This document shows positions 31,991 to 44,480 of a stretch of 64,000 bases of DNA, in pieces. Source of the DNA: Harmonia axyridis (Eukaryota; Arthropoda; Insecta; Coleoptera; Coccinellidae); assembly GCF_914767665.1 (NCBI RefSeq), contig NC_059505.1, positions 25,913,506-25,977,505 of the forward strand, read 5' to 3'. How positions within the stretch are numbered: the first letter of the stretch is position 1; each line of letters starts with the position of its first letter. The notes under the pieces were generated by a model. It was given only the letters and a program-made list of their open reading frames with translations, had not been told where the DNA came from and searched no databases. A program made the position numbers and the translations under genes.

Positions 31991-34900
31991 ATTAGCATGC
32001 GAATGAATATTTTTCAGGAGAAAAATGTTGCGCAGCTGGTTTTATTGAAAACAAATATCAATTTCGGATTCCTCATTCAATTTTTTTTCCAACAAAGCAC
32101 TATTCTTGAGTAAATAGGGAAAATCCAAAATGATCATTTACCATGTCGTACTCAATGTCATATCCTCCTAGTCAGCGCATTCAACATCACGGATAATCAT
32201 TATTATTTTCTCGAGTTCGATCTTGGGGATTGAAAATATGGAACATTAAAAAAATTATTTATAACCCTCAACTGAACATATACGAACAATTAATTTTGAA
32301 ATAACTCGAAGATTCTTGTGTGTCCAAACATGAATGTTATGGTAGTTAGTAATCATCTGTTTAGAGAATTTTATGAGAAGTCAGGTTGCTCTTCTGTTCA
32401 TTTTAAGAGCCATTAACAAAACCACATTCGACTTTCTTCATCCCTAGGTGCTGTAGATACATGATATGCGGGTTTGTGGTCATCTTTCAGTGTCTTGGAC
32501 CCTCGAATTTTTATGAAAACTACAAAGATTACGATTTTGATGATTATTATGGGATGTCTTATCTTATCCCCGTCATTTCCATTTAGGTCAGAGCTACGAA
32601 CATTTCGATGTGTTCTAATGAATACACAAGAATCCGGAATTCCTCTAGGAGAACGTCTTCGATATTCACGAACTGACGAATCCACAAATCTGCATTTCTG
32701 ACACAAAATTCATACAAATAATGAATATTTGTGTATTCTTCGTTTGAAATAATGAAAACAATTATTTCAAATGAGAAAAAAACACTAATAACAATAACAA
32801 TCAAGAAAATAACTTTGTCATACAACTTTTAATTAATCTGACAAATGGGTTTCTTGTTGGCACTGCTGAATTGTTTGACATTTAGAGGTTCTTTCCATCA
32901 TTTTGTTTCAAATATCTATACTAAAATGCCTCAAATGATATGCGAAATTATTTTGAAAATGTTGAGAAACAAATGAGATATTTTTCTTGATAATCGAATG
33001 AATTCAAAATAGATATTCATTTGAAAGGAAAGCAGTGGCGTAACAATTTTTTCATGACCAAAAGCTGTCACATGCTAGAGCGAACGACACTAGTCACTAG
33101 TGGGATAAAAAATAGTTCCCAACATGAAACTTGCCAACCTGCTGAAAATGCTCGCCAAGAAAATGCCATTCGAATATGTCCAGCAAAAATTAATGAATTT
33201 AATTTCTCTTATCAAACTTGAACCCAGTAATTTGTGAACGAAGTATTTCTACGATATACTTAGTTCATTGAGTAAATTTATATTATTTTTCGATTTCCTA
33301 TCATATCCTGTAGTTTTCGCATTTCAAACTATAACACCCTGTTTATCTTTAGATAGGTAATATGATTAGAAAAATAATTTTGGGTCACCTATATTTAAAA
33401 AAAAAAAAGAAATGTATGAGAGTTGACGAATAAATTGAAAACTTTCTTCTCCGTGTTAGGCACTATCTATCTGTTCATTGTATCAGATTTTCGGATATAA
33501 TTTTGTCCAAGAAAAACAACCCAAACTTTCCTTTCGTGTAGAGTGGGTATAAATCTCGAAATTAACGAAAATAAAAATGAAATACCGTCACTTCTCCTCC
33601 TTAAGAAATTGTTTTTCTCCCCATTTCGTACCGAAAAATTACTCTCATATATAGAGAAGAGTCATAATAAATTATTTTTCAGCATTTCCTTCTCCTTTTC
33701 AAGTGAGTCAGCTACGTGATATGAATTATTCAGTGCGATAAAAATTCTATTCACGTTGGTCTCTCGAGAATTTGTAATATATTCATCATAATCCAGATCT
33801 TGATAAATACTGTCATCGTCTACTTATTCAACTTGAAGTTTTATTGAATCGATTCCAAGAAATTTCGGAAATATAAGGAAATTCAATAGCAATTATTGCA
33901 TCTAATCGTTTGAAGGAAAATATACAAGTGAATTTTCACGTACAAGGAATTCTTTAATTGTTCGCCAAAATTAATGATGTGAAGGTATAGTGATAAAAAT
34001 AAATATAATTCGCGATATAATATTATTTCTGAAAATGCATCTTGGACAAACATTATCTTTTAATTCAGTACAAATTTTCCATTACTTTTCGAGACATACA
34101 TCACAATTGTACAGAATGGTATGATCACGTTATTTTAGTTTTATGATTTATGAGTCTCAAAAAAATTTCATAATGAATATGTGAAGAGCCAAGACCTGTT
34201 TTTACGCACTACTAGTTTTTGTCGTACCAATAAATTGTTAAATAGCTATATTTCATTCAAATAGAGCATCTTATAGTTGCTCAAATTTAAAATTTTGAAA
34301 ATTGTTTCTTATGAATTATACCACCCAAATAATGCATCCTTGGAAACAATCCAACAAACTACTATCATTGTCTAAACCTTCAGTGAGTATATATTTTCAA
34401 TTATTTGATACGACTCTTATTAAATTTCGATCAATCAAAAGACTTTTATGAAATTTACTAATACTTATGAATAATATGTATAAATAAAATAAATAGAAAA
34501 ATCAAATTTAATCTACTAGGTGAAATATAACACGAGAAATCAGACTTATCATCGATGTTTGTTTTTTATTGTAATAATTGACATGGAGCAATGACTACCA
34601 CTGTGATATAATAACGCTTTCATTCTGAAGTTTAATATATAAGTAATTTTATCTGAATAATATAATATATACCAATATTGTGTGTTTTAAAGTAAATAAA
34701 TCTTCAATGTTTACTACTGTACATATTAGAGAGATTTTAAATTTTTTGTATAAAAACGTTAGATATTTCTAAGATTGGCTGTTGGAGAATGATCAAGAAG
34801 CGTTGATATGTAAAAGTAAAATAAGTCGAAATTCAGATTTCAATTCGAAATTCTCACTGGTACCCAATTTGTCAAGAGTTTATATCTATTAATTTGAAAT

Positions 34901-35033
34901 TGTAGATTTATATTGGAATTTTTCTATTCCTCAGAAGGATATTCACGATAAATAGTCGATTATCATGAAAAAAATTGTTTTCAGGTTCATCACCTTGCTG
35001 ATAATTTTTCTTTTAGAGTTGGAGTATATGGAT
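31991..35033. other. AT-rich sequence with no recognised gene
   Basis: Nothing with a recognisable domain on either strand. Short frames (for example 32413-32706) look random. Confidence 0.5.
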
Positions 35034-36202
35034 TATTCATTTTATTTTTCACCTAATATGGATTTGGCTGAACCAAAGACGTCTGATTAGTTCAACTGAT
35101 CAAGATGTCTTCATACAATCACAAAAACTTTCGGTAAATTTCATTAAATCAAAATGCGATTATCTAAGTTTTGAATGGGATACAAGTATAGTATACTAAA
35201 TATCATAAAAATAGGATGAAAGTAAATTGAAGTTGTTACGAAGATTCACGGACCAAGGCATAGATTGAAAGACATGAAACCATATTCGTAGTTGTTCAAA
35301 AAAAATTACGCAGCTTGCTTTATCTTCCGTAAAATGCAGAAGAAAATTTATTTTCTAAAAACCTTAGCATCATGTAGTTCAAAAGTTTAGACCTTCAAAT
35401 AATATATTCTTATGGTTTTCATTCGTAATGAAACTAAGAATAACATTGAAAAATTGGTATGCTATTCATATATAATATAATAACATATAATATAATAACA
35501 TATAATATAATAATATTATAATTCTTATGGTTTTCATTCGTAATGAAACTAAGAATAACATTGAAAAATTGGTATGCTATTCATATATAATATAATAACA
35601 TATAATATAATAACATATAATATAATAATATTATATGTTATTATATTATATATGAATAGCATACCAATTTTTCAATGTTATTCTTAGTTTCATTACGAAT
35701 GAAAACCATAAGAATTATAATATTATTATATTATATGTTATTATATTATATGTTATTATATTATATATGAATAGCATACCAATTTTTCAATGTTATTCTT
35801 AGTTTCATTACGAATGAAAACCATAAGAATATATTATTTGAAGGTCTAAACTTTTGAACTACATGATGCTAAGGTTTTTAGAAAATAAATTTTCTTCTGC
35901 ATTTTACGGAAGATAAAGCAAGCTGCGTAATTTTTTTTGAACAACTACGAATATGGTTTCATGTCTTTCAATCTATGCCTTGGTCCGTGAATCTTCGTAA
36001 CAACTTCAATTTACTTTCATCCTATGTTTATGATATTTAGTATACTATACTTGTATCCCATTCAAAACTTAGATAATCGCATTTTAATTTAATGAAATTT
36101 ACCGAAAGTTTTTGTGATTGTATGAAGACATCTTGATCAGTTGAACTAATCAGACGTCTTTGGTTCAGCCAAATCCATATTAGGTGAAAAATAAAATGAA
36201 TA
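35034..36202. repeat. Giant near-perfect palindrome, arms about 580 bp
   Basis: The left arm starts TATTCATTTTATTTTTCACC at 35034 and the right arm ends with its reverse complement at 36202. The arms agree almost base for base, with a few substitutions (for example TAAATCAAAATG on the left against TAAATTAAAATG). The centre lies near 35618-35626 in ATAATATTAT. Each arm also holds a direct repeat of a unit of about 110 bp (starting near 35409 and 35520) that carries ATTCTTATGGTTTTCATTCG and a tail of TATAATATAATAACA repeats. GAT flanks both outer ends, which could be a 3-bp target duplication or chance. No coding capacity. Confidence 0.95.
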
Positions 36203-37180
36203 GATTTTACAGAATCATTTCAAAAATAAGGATAATTGGATATTGTTGCAGCTATTGGAAAATATTTCACTCTATTTGAGTTAATCAGTGTTCTCAATTT
36301 TTCTACGGTTTTTTCAAATTCATTCTTCGGTATCTTCCTAGAGGTGAAGCGATTCAATGCAATTTCCGTAAACATTGAAATTCAAGTCAAACAGTTAAAA
36401 CACCTGCTGAAATACCTATTGAAGATATATGCCTTGTTAGTAGGCATCTCAAAAATATCTTGGGCCACTTTTCCTACCTAAAGAGAATATTTCCTTGAAA
36501 TTTTTGGGTTTTTTAGTTCAAAAGTAAAGACCTTTAGAACAGGTTTTTAGGACTTCAAAAAGAACCAATTTGAATATTACGATGTTGTATAAGTGGGTGA
36601 TTGAAGAATAATAAAATTAATTTTTAACGATTATCGACAAACTTAGAAGATTTTACTGAATATCATCCTTTTTAAATAAACTGTAATTATAAGAGACTCA
36701 AGAAAGCAATAAAATAACAGTGAAAATGATTAATTTTTTTAAAAGTATATGATTACAAAATATTTTGACAAATAATTTAAAAATATTAAAGAACGAAAAC
36801 AATTTTTTCTGTTAGTAGAAATCAATTGAAATTTGAATGGAAGATGGTAGATTTTGAAATAACTAAAATTGTGTTCAACACCTAGTACTTAGTAAAAGTT
36901 TTATTGTCGAAATAATTTCGAAGAATCTGAACTGGTTGTCCTCCAACAGTCAGCGAGGTAACTAACCAACCAATTTTATATCTTATGAGAGAATCAGAAA
37001 AGGTGCGTACGACAGAGAAATTTGCTAGTTATTAGAGATTAGACACCAATGTATCAATAACCCCTGAAGACCGCTAGTTGTCCTAACCAACCCTTCATCC
37101 CCACGTTGGATCAAACTTAAGAAAAAAAAAATTAAAAATGTTAAACAGACGATAAAGCTGCCTCATTGCGCAAAAACGTT
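36203..37180. other. AT-rich sequence with no recognised gene
   Basis: The open frame 36236-36481 has no recognisable domain. No repeats were identified. Confidence 0.5.
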
Positions 37181-37189
37181 TTCAGGGGA

Positions 37190-37385
37190 TGTCTTCCAAG
37201 AGCGGCGGGGCCCATGTTTTCCCGTTTAACTCTTGCAACGAAACTATGGTGCTATTGTCTGCTAGCCGGTCCGCTGTCCCGATGCCCCCCATACCCCCCA
37301 AAATCGGGGGGGCGGACCCCACGCGGCCCCGCGTTTGGGGGGGACTGATGCCTGAGCCCGCATTCGTCCCCCCAAAACAGCTCCC
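37190..37385. other. GC-rich island of unknown origin
   Basis: A stretch of about 200 bp with runs of C and G (CCCCCCATACCCCCCAAAAT, GGGGGGGCGGACCCC, CCCCCCAAAACAG) lies in DNA that is otherwise about one third GC. It contains short inverted repeats of the CCCCCCAAA...TTTGGGGGG kind. Short open frames exist only because of composition. It may be the end of an unrecognised transposon. Confidence 0.6.
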
Positions 37386-38447
37386 ATCTTGTTACATCTT
37401 TAGGCTAATTTATTGTTACGATTACAAAAATAACAATTGAAACTATTACTGTCCCATATTTATGTGTGTACGTTTCCATAACTAATAATGAAGTTATATT
37501 AACTATTAAGATGATATGAATAATTAAACGATATGAATTTATTTGGTGTTTTATTTTTTCGTCTTGGAGAAAAGGTGATGAGGAAATTCTAAGTTTCCTG
37601 AATGAAGTTGACGTAACACTTCACTAATAAGCCTCTCGTCAAACATTTAAGTAGTTCGCCCATGAGCGGTTCTCTTCCTTGATGAAAAAAAGACATCACA
37701 GGACAGTTTTGAAATAACGCTCAATAAGTACCTGACCTAACAAGTAAAAACACATGATACATATGCTCCAAGGCTCTCTAAACTTTTCAATACCTTTTCT
37801 GTAGAAAGATTGTTCTTTATTTTCTAAATAAGCTTCAACCTTAAACCTCGACAATCACTCCTTTTTAAAGCAAAACAATTTTTTTCGAGCATTCTTTTGA
37901 GGTCTGCGAAAAGCCAGTAGTCACTATAAGGAGCATATCTAGAGAATAAGCTGGGTGATCAAGCAGATGGAAGTGCAATTCTGACAATTTGACCAAGGTT
38001 TTCATCGATTTGTTTCCCATATCCTTTGAATTTACTGACACTCCTTATTAAGATTTATTTTCATCTGTAGGAGTGTCAGATGTTGTATTCAAACGAGATT
38101 CGCCTGCATCCGTTCTCCTTCTTTTGAAGAAGTTCTCCAAAGAAGCTTGCTCACTCATAATAAGATTTCGAATAGTTTTGAAATCATGCCACACACATCA
38201 GGAGTTCAACACATAATATAATAGAGAGAATAATAAAAAAACTTTCCATCAACCACATCAAACTAATCAACAGAATTAGAATACTAAACCTACTGATCAA
38301 TCTTTGTGAGAGAAAATGTTATCGACAAAGATATTCTTTGCGGCAATGGGATTATTAGAAATATTATTTATTCTTTTTAGGTTCCCAAAAAATTAGAGAA
38401 ATTGCTATAGCCGGTAGTAGACTTCCACAAAATAAATATCGAAAGGC
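37386..38447. other. AT-rich sequence; diverged duplicate of the following MITE
   Basis: Part of this stretch (about 38022-38390) resembles 38510-38850: shared text includes GATTCGCCTGCATC, ATCAACAGAAT, AAACCTACTGATCA against AAACCTACTACTTT, and GACAAAGATATTCTTTGCGG. No gene. Confidence 0.5.
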
Positions 38448-38898
38448 TCAGTTGCGTACCCAAACATAAGTCTCGGGAGAGTTATAAACGAAAAAATCTG
38501 GTTATTTATTTCCAATGTCGATTGAATTGACAGACACTTTATAAGATTGATTTTTACCTGTCTAAGTGCTAAAATCTTGAAGATTCGCCTGCATCAATTT
38601 TCTTTTGATTTTGATCAGTTTAAGATGATGCAACACATATTGAGAGTTAAACAAGGAATTAAAAATAGAGAATAAAGAAAATAGTGAATTAAATAGAGAA
38701 TATTCACGTAATCCACCTCAAAATAATCAACAGAATATAGTAAACCTACTACTTTGTGAATGAAAATGTTAAACGCAGTGACTTATGGAATCCAAAGTGC
38801 CGACAAAGAGATTCTTTGCGACAAAGGGATAATTGCATATTCTTCCTGGGGGGAGGGATATTTTCTCCTTATTCCCCCTTTGGGTACGCCATTGGTTT
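38448..38898. mobile_element. Possible hAT-like MITE, about 450 bp
   Basis: The left end CAGTTGCGTACCCAAA (38448) and the right end TTTGGGTACGCCATTG (to 38898) are inverted repeats with two mismatches. The body has no coding capacity and resembles the sequence just upstream. No matching 8-bp duplication was found. Confidence 0.5.
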
Positions 38899-38959
38899 AT
38901 TGCGATTTCAGATTGAATAGGAGGCGTACCTCGTAATAAAATGATATTTTCCCACTAGC

Positions 38960-39420
38960 GTTTCGAAAGTATTACTTTTCACACGCATTGACGTTTGGAA
39001 AGTAGTACTTTTCCAAATTCGTGCGGAAAAAAGCCCTGCTATTCATTCTACGATTCTCCGTACGCATATGCATGCGGAAAATGATTAGGAAGGGGTTTTC
39101 CGCACGCAAATATTAAAGAGTCGCATCAATCATAAAATGTTGACATGTCTCTATGCGCCAATCATGAAATTCCAACTTTTCTCTATGCGGCTGAGCGCAC
39201 AAAAATATAATTTCTTATAACGTCAGTCGGTGTCAAGACAAAAAACTCTCCATGAAAGTGTTTCATTTACGCTAGTAGGAAGAATATTGTCCCTAACTCA
39301 TGTGAAAAGTGCCTTTTCCGCACTCGACAGCTTGACCGAACTCCGCTCCGCGTCTTTCGGTTTCTTGCGGAAAAGTATCACTTTCCACACTTGTTAGGAA
39401 AATAATTATTTCAATCTCCA
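38960..39420. repeat. Palindrome-rich repeat unit related to those at 31.6 and 42.7 kb
   Basis: It contains paired GGAAAGTAGTACTTTTCC-type palindromes, repeated TTTTCCGCACGC motifs and the GC-rich run CGAACTCCGCTCCGCGTC. The general layout is like the neighbours at 31590 and 42660; sequence identity is partial. Confidence 0.45.
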
Positions 39421-40679
39421 ACGTTCGTTAGTGTCAGCACTGGTCTCGGAAAACGATTTACATTCAGCCTCGCATTCAGCCGTCAGTAGACAGGATGGCA
39501 TGAAGTCCATTTTTGGTGATTTATGATTTTTTGGCTTAGTAGATTAGTTTCCTTGTTTTCTACCTCCCTACTATGGATAGATTCGATCTACGAAGTATGA
39601 TTATCCTAAAACTATTTTAAATGTATTCAAAAGTAGAATGGAATAGGCCGTAAAGTCAAGACGTCATTGTTTAGGGAAGCAACAACGCCGTAACTATTAC
39701 ATTAGAAGCTGAAACACCGCAAAGTTGAGGAAAAATCAGCCTTACGGTTTTCCAACTAATTATTCACAACGATTCCACAAGGACAGGCAGAGCGTTGTTG
39801 TCAATATTTCAAAACTTATGACTTTATGGTCCTTTTTTCTAATGATGCTTATGCTTATATCCGCCGCGGATACGTGTTGCATAGTCCATTCAATGAGGCC
39901 AATTTTTCACTACTTTTTCCAAGAAAACTGTCAATGGAGGCATGAATATTGGCTTCCAATGCTCAAAGAGTTGCTGATTTGTCTGCATAAACCATACCTA
40001 ATATAGCCACATCAAAAGTAATCGAAAGGCGTTAAGTCTCACGAACTAGGGGTCCAGTTTTAACAGAAATACTTCTCGAAATAAAGTTGACACCAAATTG
40101 TTTTTCAACAAGCTCGGAATTTTTTCCAGCAGACCCCACTTTTTTGCTTTGACTACTGGACTATAAATTTGATCGACTATATCTCAATTGATATTAGGTT
40201 AACGAAAAAATTTGTAGAGAATTTAATGATCTACAACTTTGAAAATGAGCGTTTTGGTCAATCACTACTCAGTTTAGAGATTATGAGCGAAAAACTGAAA
40301 AAAGTCCGGAAATGTTAAGGTTCCTCGGCCGCCCTCAAGTTAGCACAGGGACCTCGTATTGGATAAATTGACAGAGTCATCCCACAACACCCCCGAACAA
40401 CCTGTAGAAGTTTCATTAAGTTCGGATTTTTTTCCTGCAGTCCCACGTTTTTTGTATTTGTATAATTGTATACTAGACAAATTGAGAAGTTATGAAAAAA
40501 GGATTCATGATAAACATTCAACAATCAAATCAGGATTTTGCACGCCCATGCGTACTAGCTGCTATCGGCTAGCTCAATTGTGATTGGCGACACTAAACTT
40601 TCATCTCACTTGTATTCAGGATCGAGCACAAATGTTTACTTTCAGTTCCTTCTATCTATATTCTAAATTCTCAACTGTC
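39421..40679. other. No recognised gene upstream of the Penelope relic
   Basis: Open frames at 39725-40006 and 40359-40583 have no recognisable domain. The part after about 40640 may be degraded Penelope sequence. Confidence 0.4.
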
Positions 40680-41580
40680 AAACAATAGAAAATTTTCAAT
40701 TTTGAAGGAGAAATTTTCACACAACTAGAAGGCCTAAGTATGGGTAATTGCCTTTCCCCTTTCTTCGCTGAACTGTTTATGTCATACTTTGAGAAGAAAT
40801 TGATTTTCATAGCGAACAATCCTTTCAGGGACAAAATTCTTTTTTGGCAGAGAGGAAGAACTGAAAGCGTTCCATGAATGGATCAATAAACTCCATATGA
40901 ATATCAACTTTTCGTTAGAGATCGAGTCAGAACAAAAAATCAACTTCCTAGATCTTACAGTTAAGAGACACCTAGATAGATTAATTTTTGGCATATACAG
41001 GAAACCCTCTCAAACATCCACAAAAATTCATAAAACTTCATGCCATTACATGGGTCATAAAATGGCTGCTTTTAACACATATATTAATAGACTACTCAAT
41101 GTTCCTCTGAGTAAAGATGATTATAGTAAAGAAGTTAACACCCTGAAGTACTTAGCAGAGGAGAATGGTTACCACCCGAATGTCATCGATAAACTAATTA
41201 AGGAGATAAGAAGAAAACAAAACACGGAAAGATCTAACTTGTCGACTTCGGAAGCGGGTACTACTCCGAATAATAAATACTGTTGCATTCCTTTCTATGG
41301 CAGCATTTCACATAAGATTGCCAACATAATCCGACAGATTGAGAACTCCAAAGTGTCTTTTGAATCAGATAACATCTTGGGTCAGTTTATAATAAAGAAT
41401 AAGTTCCCTATCGATAACCTAGAGAAACCTGGCGTCTACAGATTGGAGTGCGGCGAACCAGGCTGCAATGTAGTCTATGTGGGAAGAAGTGGTAGATCCA
41501 TTCGAACGAGAATAAAAGAACATCTAACTAGCGCCAGAAACCCAAACAACCATAAGTCTATCCTCGGTGTTCACGTATAA
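40680..41580 (+). pseudogene. Penelope-like retroelement: partial RT plus GIY-YIG endonuclease
   Basis: The first part reads GEIFTQLEGLSMGNCLSPFF and then AELFMSYFEKK, the palm region of Penelope-like reverse transcriptases. In another frame REEELKAFHEWINKLHMNIN follows, then the long frame from 40897 with INFLDLTVKRH, an IYRKPSQT motif and a linker. The C-terminal GIY-YIG nuclease domain has GVYRLEC, CNVVYVGRSGRSIRTRIKEH and ends at TAA 41578-41580. The YVDD catalytic box expected between the FEKK and EEELKAF segments is absent, apparently by deletion with a frameshift near 40830-40850. The element is also 5'-truncated, so it is inactive. The 3' untranslated region continues to about 41850 and holds a hammerhead-like motif. 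Confidence 0.88.
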
Positions 41581-41770
41581 GGGAAGAAGAACATAATTTT
41601 GATATGGAAGATAACACCAAACTTATTCATCCTATGGAACCTTAAAATCGTAAGTTTCAGTAAGCAATTAACCAAACTGTAGAATTATGTTATCCACCTT
41701 TTTTCACCTTTTCTTTAAGTTTTTCGCTCAACTTCATATATTGTACCTAAGAGTATAATCTTTTTCAGAA

Positions 41771-41814
41771 TCTTTGGTTTGATAATGGCGAATATGCCGA
41801 AACATGTAACCGGA
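41771..41814 (+). ncRNA. Degenerate hammerhead-ribozyme-like motif in the Penelope 3' region
   Basis: Penelope-like elements are known to carry minimal hammerheads. Here the core UUGAUAA (41779-41785) stands for CUGAUGA, and GAAA (41799-41802) is intact. Stem III would be A-C/G-U with a 2-nt loop (41802-41807) followed by A41808 at the cleavage position. Stem I pairs 41775-41778 with 41809-41812 (UGGU/ACCG). Stem II pairs GGCG with UGCC around a 4-base loop, leaving U41786 unpaired. The two core changes, C3 to U and G8 to A, keep that base pair. Confidence 0.45.
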
Positions 41815-41815
41815 T

Positions 41816-42655
41816 GATTTAATATACAAGTTGTTTTCCAACAACAGAAGTGTTTTTTAGACTTTTTCCTTCAATTTTATACTCAACACTTCATAATGGG
41901 ATTTTATGAGATTATATCAAACAATAGACAATACCCCTCGAAATTTTTCATCATCATTTTCAACAGACTTTATACAGGTGTTCCTAAATTGGAGCTACAT
42001 CCTCCTTGGATCATTTTAAGAAAAAGTCCTATAAACATGAGCCCGCAAACGCGTTATTGCTTTTACTTCTAAATACACAATAAACTTTTTGTTTTCCCCC
42101 AGGAGCTCATAAAACATAGAATACTTACACTACTCTATTAGCAACAAAACGATCCGTGAAATAACGAAAACCGCAAAAAGAAACAATTACAACATAGTAT
42201 ATTCAATTCGACCAAACAATAACATTCCGATCGGAATGAAAGCAACACAATCCTGATTATTGTTTCCACAACTCGTATCGGAAAACATTCTCCTCTTTTT
42301 TATATCGCATCATATCCATTAAAACGTCCGAAGGTATTTCCTTTATCGAAAAAACACTTTCGACTTCCCAAACCAATTTCGCTCTCGGTCCCGGCAGTTA
42401 TCAGTAAACTACGTGTGTGCTTGCGTCTACCACTAACTCGGAAACTTCGTAAACGTTGCTCCTTTTGCCGGTAGAGATGTGACGAAAGAAACCTAACAGG
42501 TATTTTTCAACTTTTTCGAACCACCCACCGTTTGAAAGAAGATGGAAAGTAGTATGCAATTTAATTCATCATTATTATTATTATTCATTGGAGAACCTAC
42601 TCATCTGGAAAATTGGTCAATTTTGAATGCGATCGACACAATTTTTTTTTCTACA
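41816..42655. other. Penelope 3' tail and unassigned sequence
   Basis: After the hammerhead-like motif there is no gene. A stretch with a higher GC content at about 42355-42500 ends CCTAACAG|GTATTT, which could be an exon end, but no coding frame supports it. Confidence 0.4.
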
Positions 42656-42659
42656 AGTG

Positions 42660-43060
42660 TGCGCTTTCAATTCTTTTTTCACACGCATTTTGAGTGTCAA
42701 AGAGTCACTTTTCCACACAGTGCGGGAAAAACCCCAGCTATTTCGTTTCCGCACGCAGGAGATTTTTCCGCATGCAATTATTACAGAATTAATTAAATTC
42801 TGTCATGCCTCTATTCACCAAATTATGGTAAAGACATGCAGAATTACTTCTGTCAATCATGTGAATGTAAAAAATTAACTCGATGATTAACCAAATCTCT
42901 TGAGTTTCAATTTATTTCAAGCGCTTGTAGATAATACTATATTGTGCAACAAGTGCAGAAAGTTCAACTTTTCTCACCAGTGTGGAAACTTCCGAGTGAG
43001 ATTAAAGACTTTCTCCACATGTTGCACACTATACTTTTCGTTCAACTGTCCAAATAAAGT
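42660..43060. repeat. Palindrome-rich repeat unit, third member
   Basis: It repeats TTTCCGCACGC, CACACGCATTTTGA and TTTTCCACACAGTGCGG motifs resembling those at 38960-39120 (TTTTCACACGCATTGACG). No coding capacity. Confidence 0.4.
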
Positions 43061-43380
43061 AAGCGGCTATATCTCAGGATCCACTCATCGTAGAGTCTTG
43101 CGGTAAAAATCACCAAAGTGTACAAGAGAACACACTGGAAATTATTTTGAAGTTCATACCTCTACCGCCAGGGGGCGTAATAGCTACTGTCGAGTAGAAA
43201 AATGAATTTTACTCGAAAATGTTTCATATGAAGTTGAAGAAAAAATATCATCACTGTAATCCTTGAAAAATTCTCTATCTTTTTGAATTTTCACTTTCGA
43301 TTTTACGACCTACCCTTATTTGGGTAGGTGAAAGGGTGAAATCTGACTGATTGAAACGCCTGTAACTTTGGCTCAACATT

Positions 43381-43655
43381 TTTGAGCAAATTAGATATTT
43401 GTCAAGTTTGTTTTTGGTGTTGATAAGGGTTATAGATTGATTCATTTTGCTTTGATACCTATTTCCTTTATATGTTATTTGAATTTCACTTTTTTGTCTA
43501 AGGTTATGTCTAGAAATTCGACCTCGTATCTATATTCTAGTGATTTTTTATTTTTCTATTTTAATAGTATTCTTTTATCTATCTCTAATGATGATCCGAT
43601 TCTTGGAATGAGACTTTCAAAAATACTCTTGTCGGAAATTTCGAAATTTTAATTC
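43381..43655 (-). pseudogene. Non-LTR reverse transcriptase fragment, copy A
   Basis: The minus strand reads EYRYEVEFLDITLDKKVKFK and then HIKEIGIKAK with a stop between. This is the thumb region (YLGITLDKKLxFxxHI) of a Jockey-like element. It is the same family as the fragment at 44059-44480. Confidence 0.6.
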
Positions 43656-44058
43656 GCAGAAGCTTCAACCAGTTGTCATCAAAGGTACCCTAAAACTGTC
43701 AAAATCGAATAGTACCTGTCAAAAATTTCAATTTTGTTAATTTCTTGTGATAGATAACCCTAAGTTCGAACGAAGTGACCAAATATTTTCTTTGGAATTT
43801 TGTGATGAGTAAAGATATAGGAGAATGTAATAAAATCCGATAAGTTAAATTTCGTTTGAATGACCATAAATGTTCCTTCAAGCCAAACCTTCTGATAATT
43901 TTTATGGATTCTCGCAAGAGAAAAGTTACTACAATAGTACAATGAGCAACTTCTACCTGACGAAATGGTGTATTCCTCGAAAACTCAACCCTAATTGAAA
44001 TAAAATTGCAAATTATTTTCTTATGAATGAGCAAAGATAACCATTTCTAAGGTTCGTA

Positions 44059-44480
44059 CCTATGTCTGACGTGTTAGTAACAAGTACTTCGTTCCATGAT
44101 TGGTCTTATTATTGATTTGTATATGCTGACTTTGAGTTCTTTATTAAGTTTGCTTTTGTTGTTGATAAGAGGGTAAAGGATTCTTCTTGCTTTGACGCCT
44201 ATTTCCTCTATATGTTAGTTGAATTTCAGTTTTTTGTCGAGGGTTATGCCTAGGCATTTGACCTCGTATCTACATTCCAGTGATTTTTTTATTTTTGTAT
44301 ACAAACAAAATAGTTTGGCCTTTCTCTTCGTTCATTTCAATTCTCCATTTTTTTTTAACCAGCTTTCTAGTTCATCCAAGTGTTCTTGCCGGCTCTTTGT
44401 AGCGCTTTTGACTTTTATCTTCCTGAAAATTCAATTAACTATATCCAACATAGTTTTATATTGTTTGCTGTGATATTGTG
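44059..44480 (-). pseudogene. Non-LTR reverse transcriptase fragment, copy B
   Basis: The minus strand reads, with breaks, LDELESW, NEEKGQTILFVYK, VKCLGITLDKK, HIEEIGVKARRILYPLINNK, SKLNKELKVSIYKSIIRPIM. This is the RT thumb and following region of a Jockey-like element. It overlaps copy A in content and is longer. Confidence 0.65.

Noticed and set aside
35409..35860. CRISPR-like array of repeated 110-bp units
   Set aside because: The units are few, large, inverted about a centre and have no distinct spacers; the genome is eukaryotic.
42355..42500. Possible 5' untranslated exon ending CCTAACAG|GTATTT
   Set aside because: There is no coding frame or second exon to support it, so it is only mentioned.
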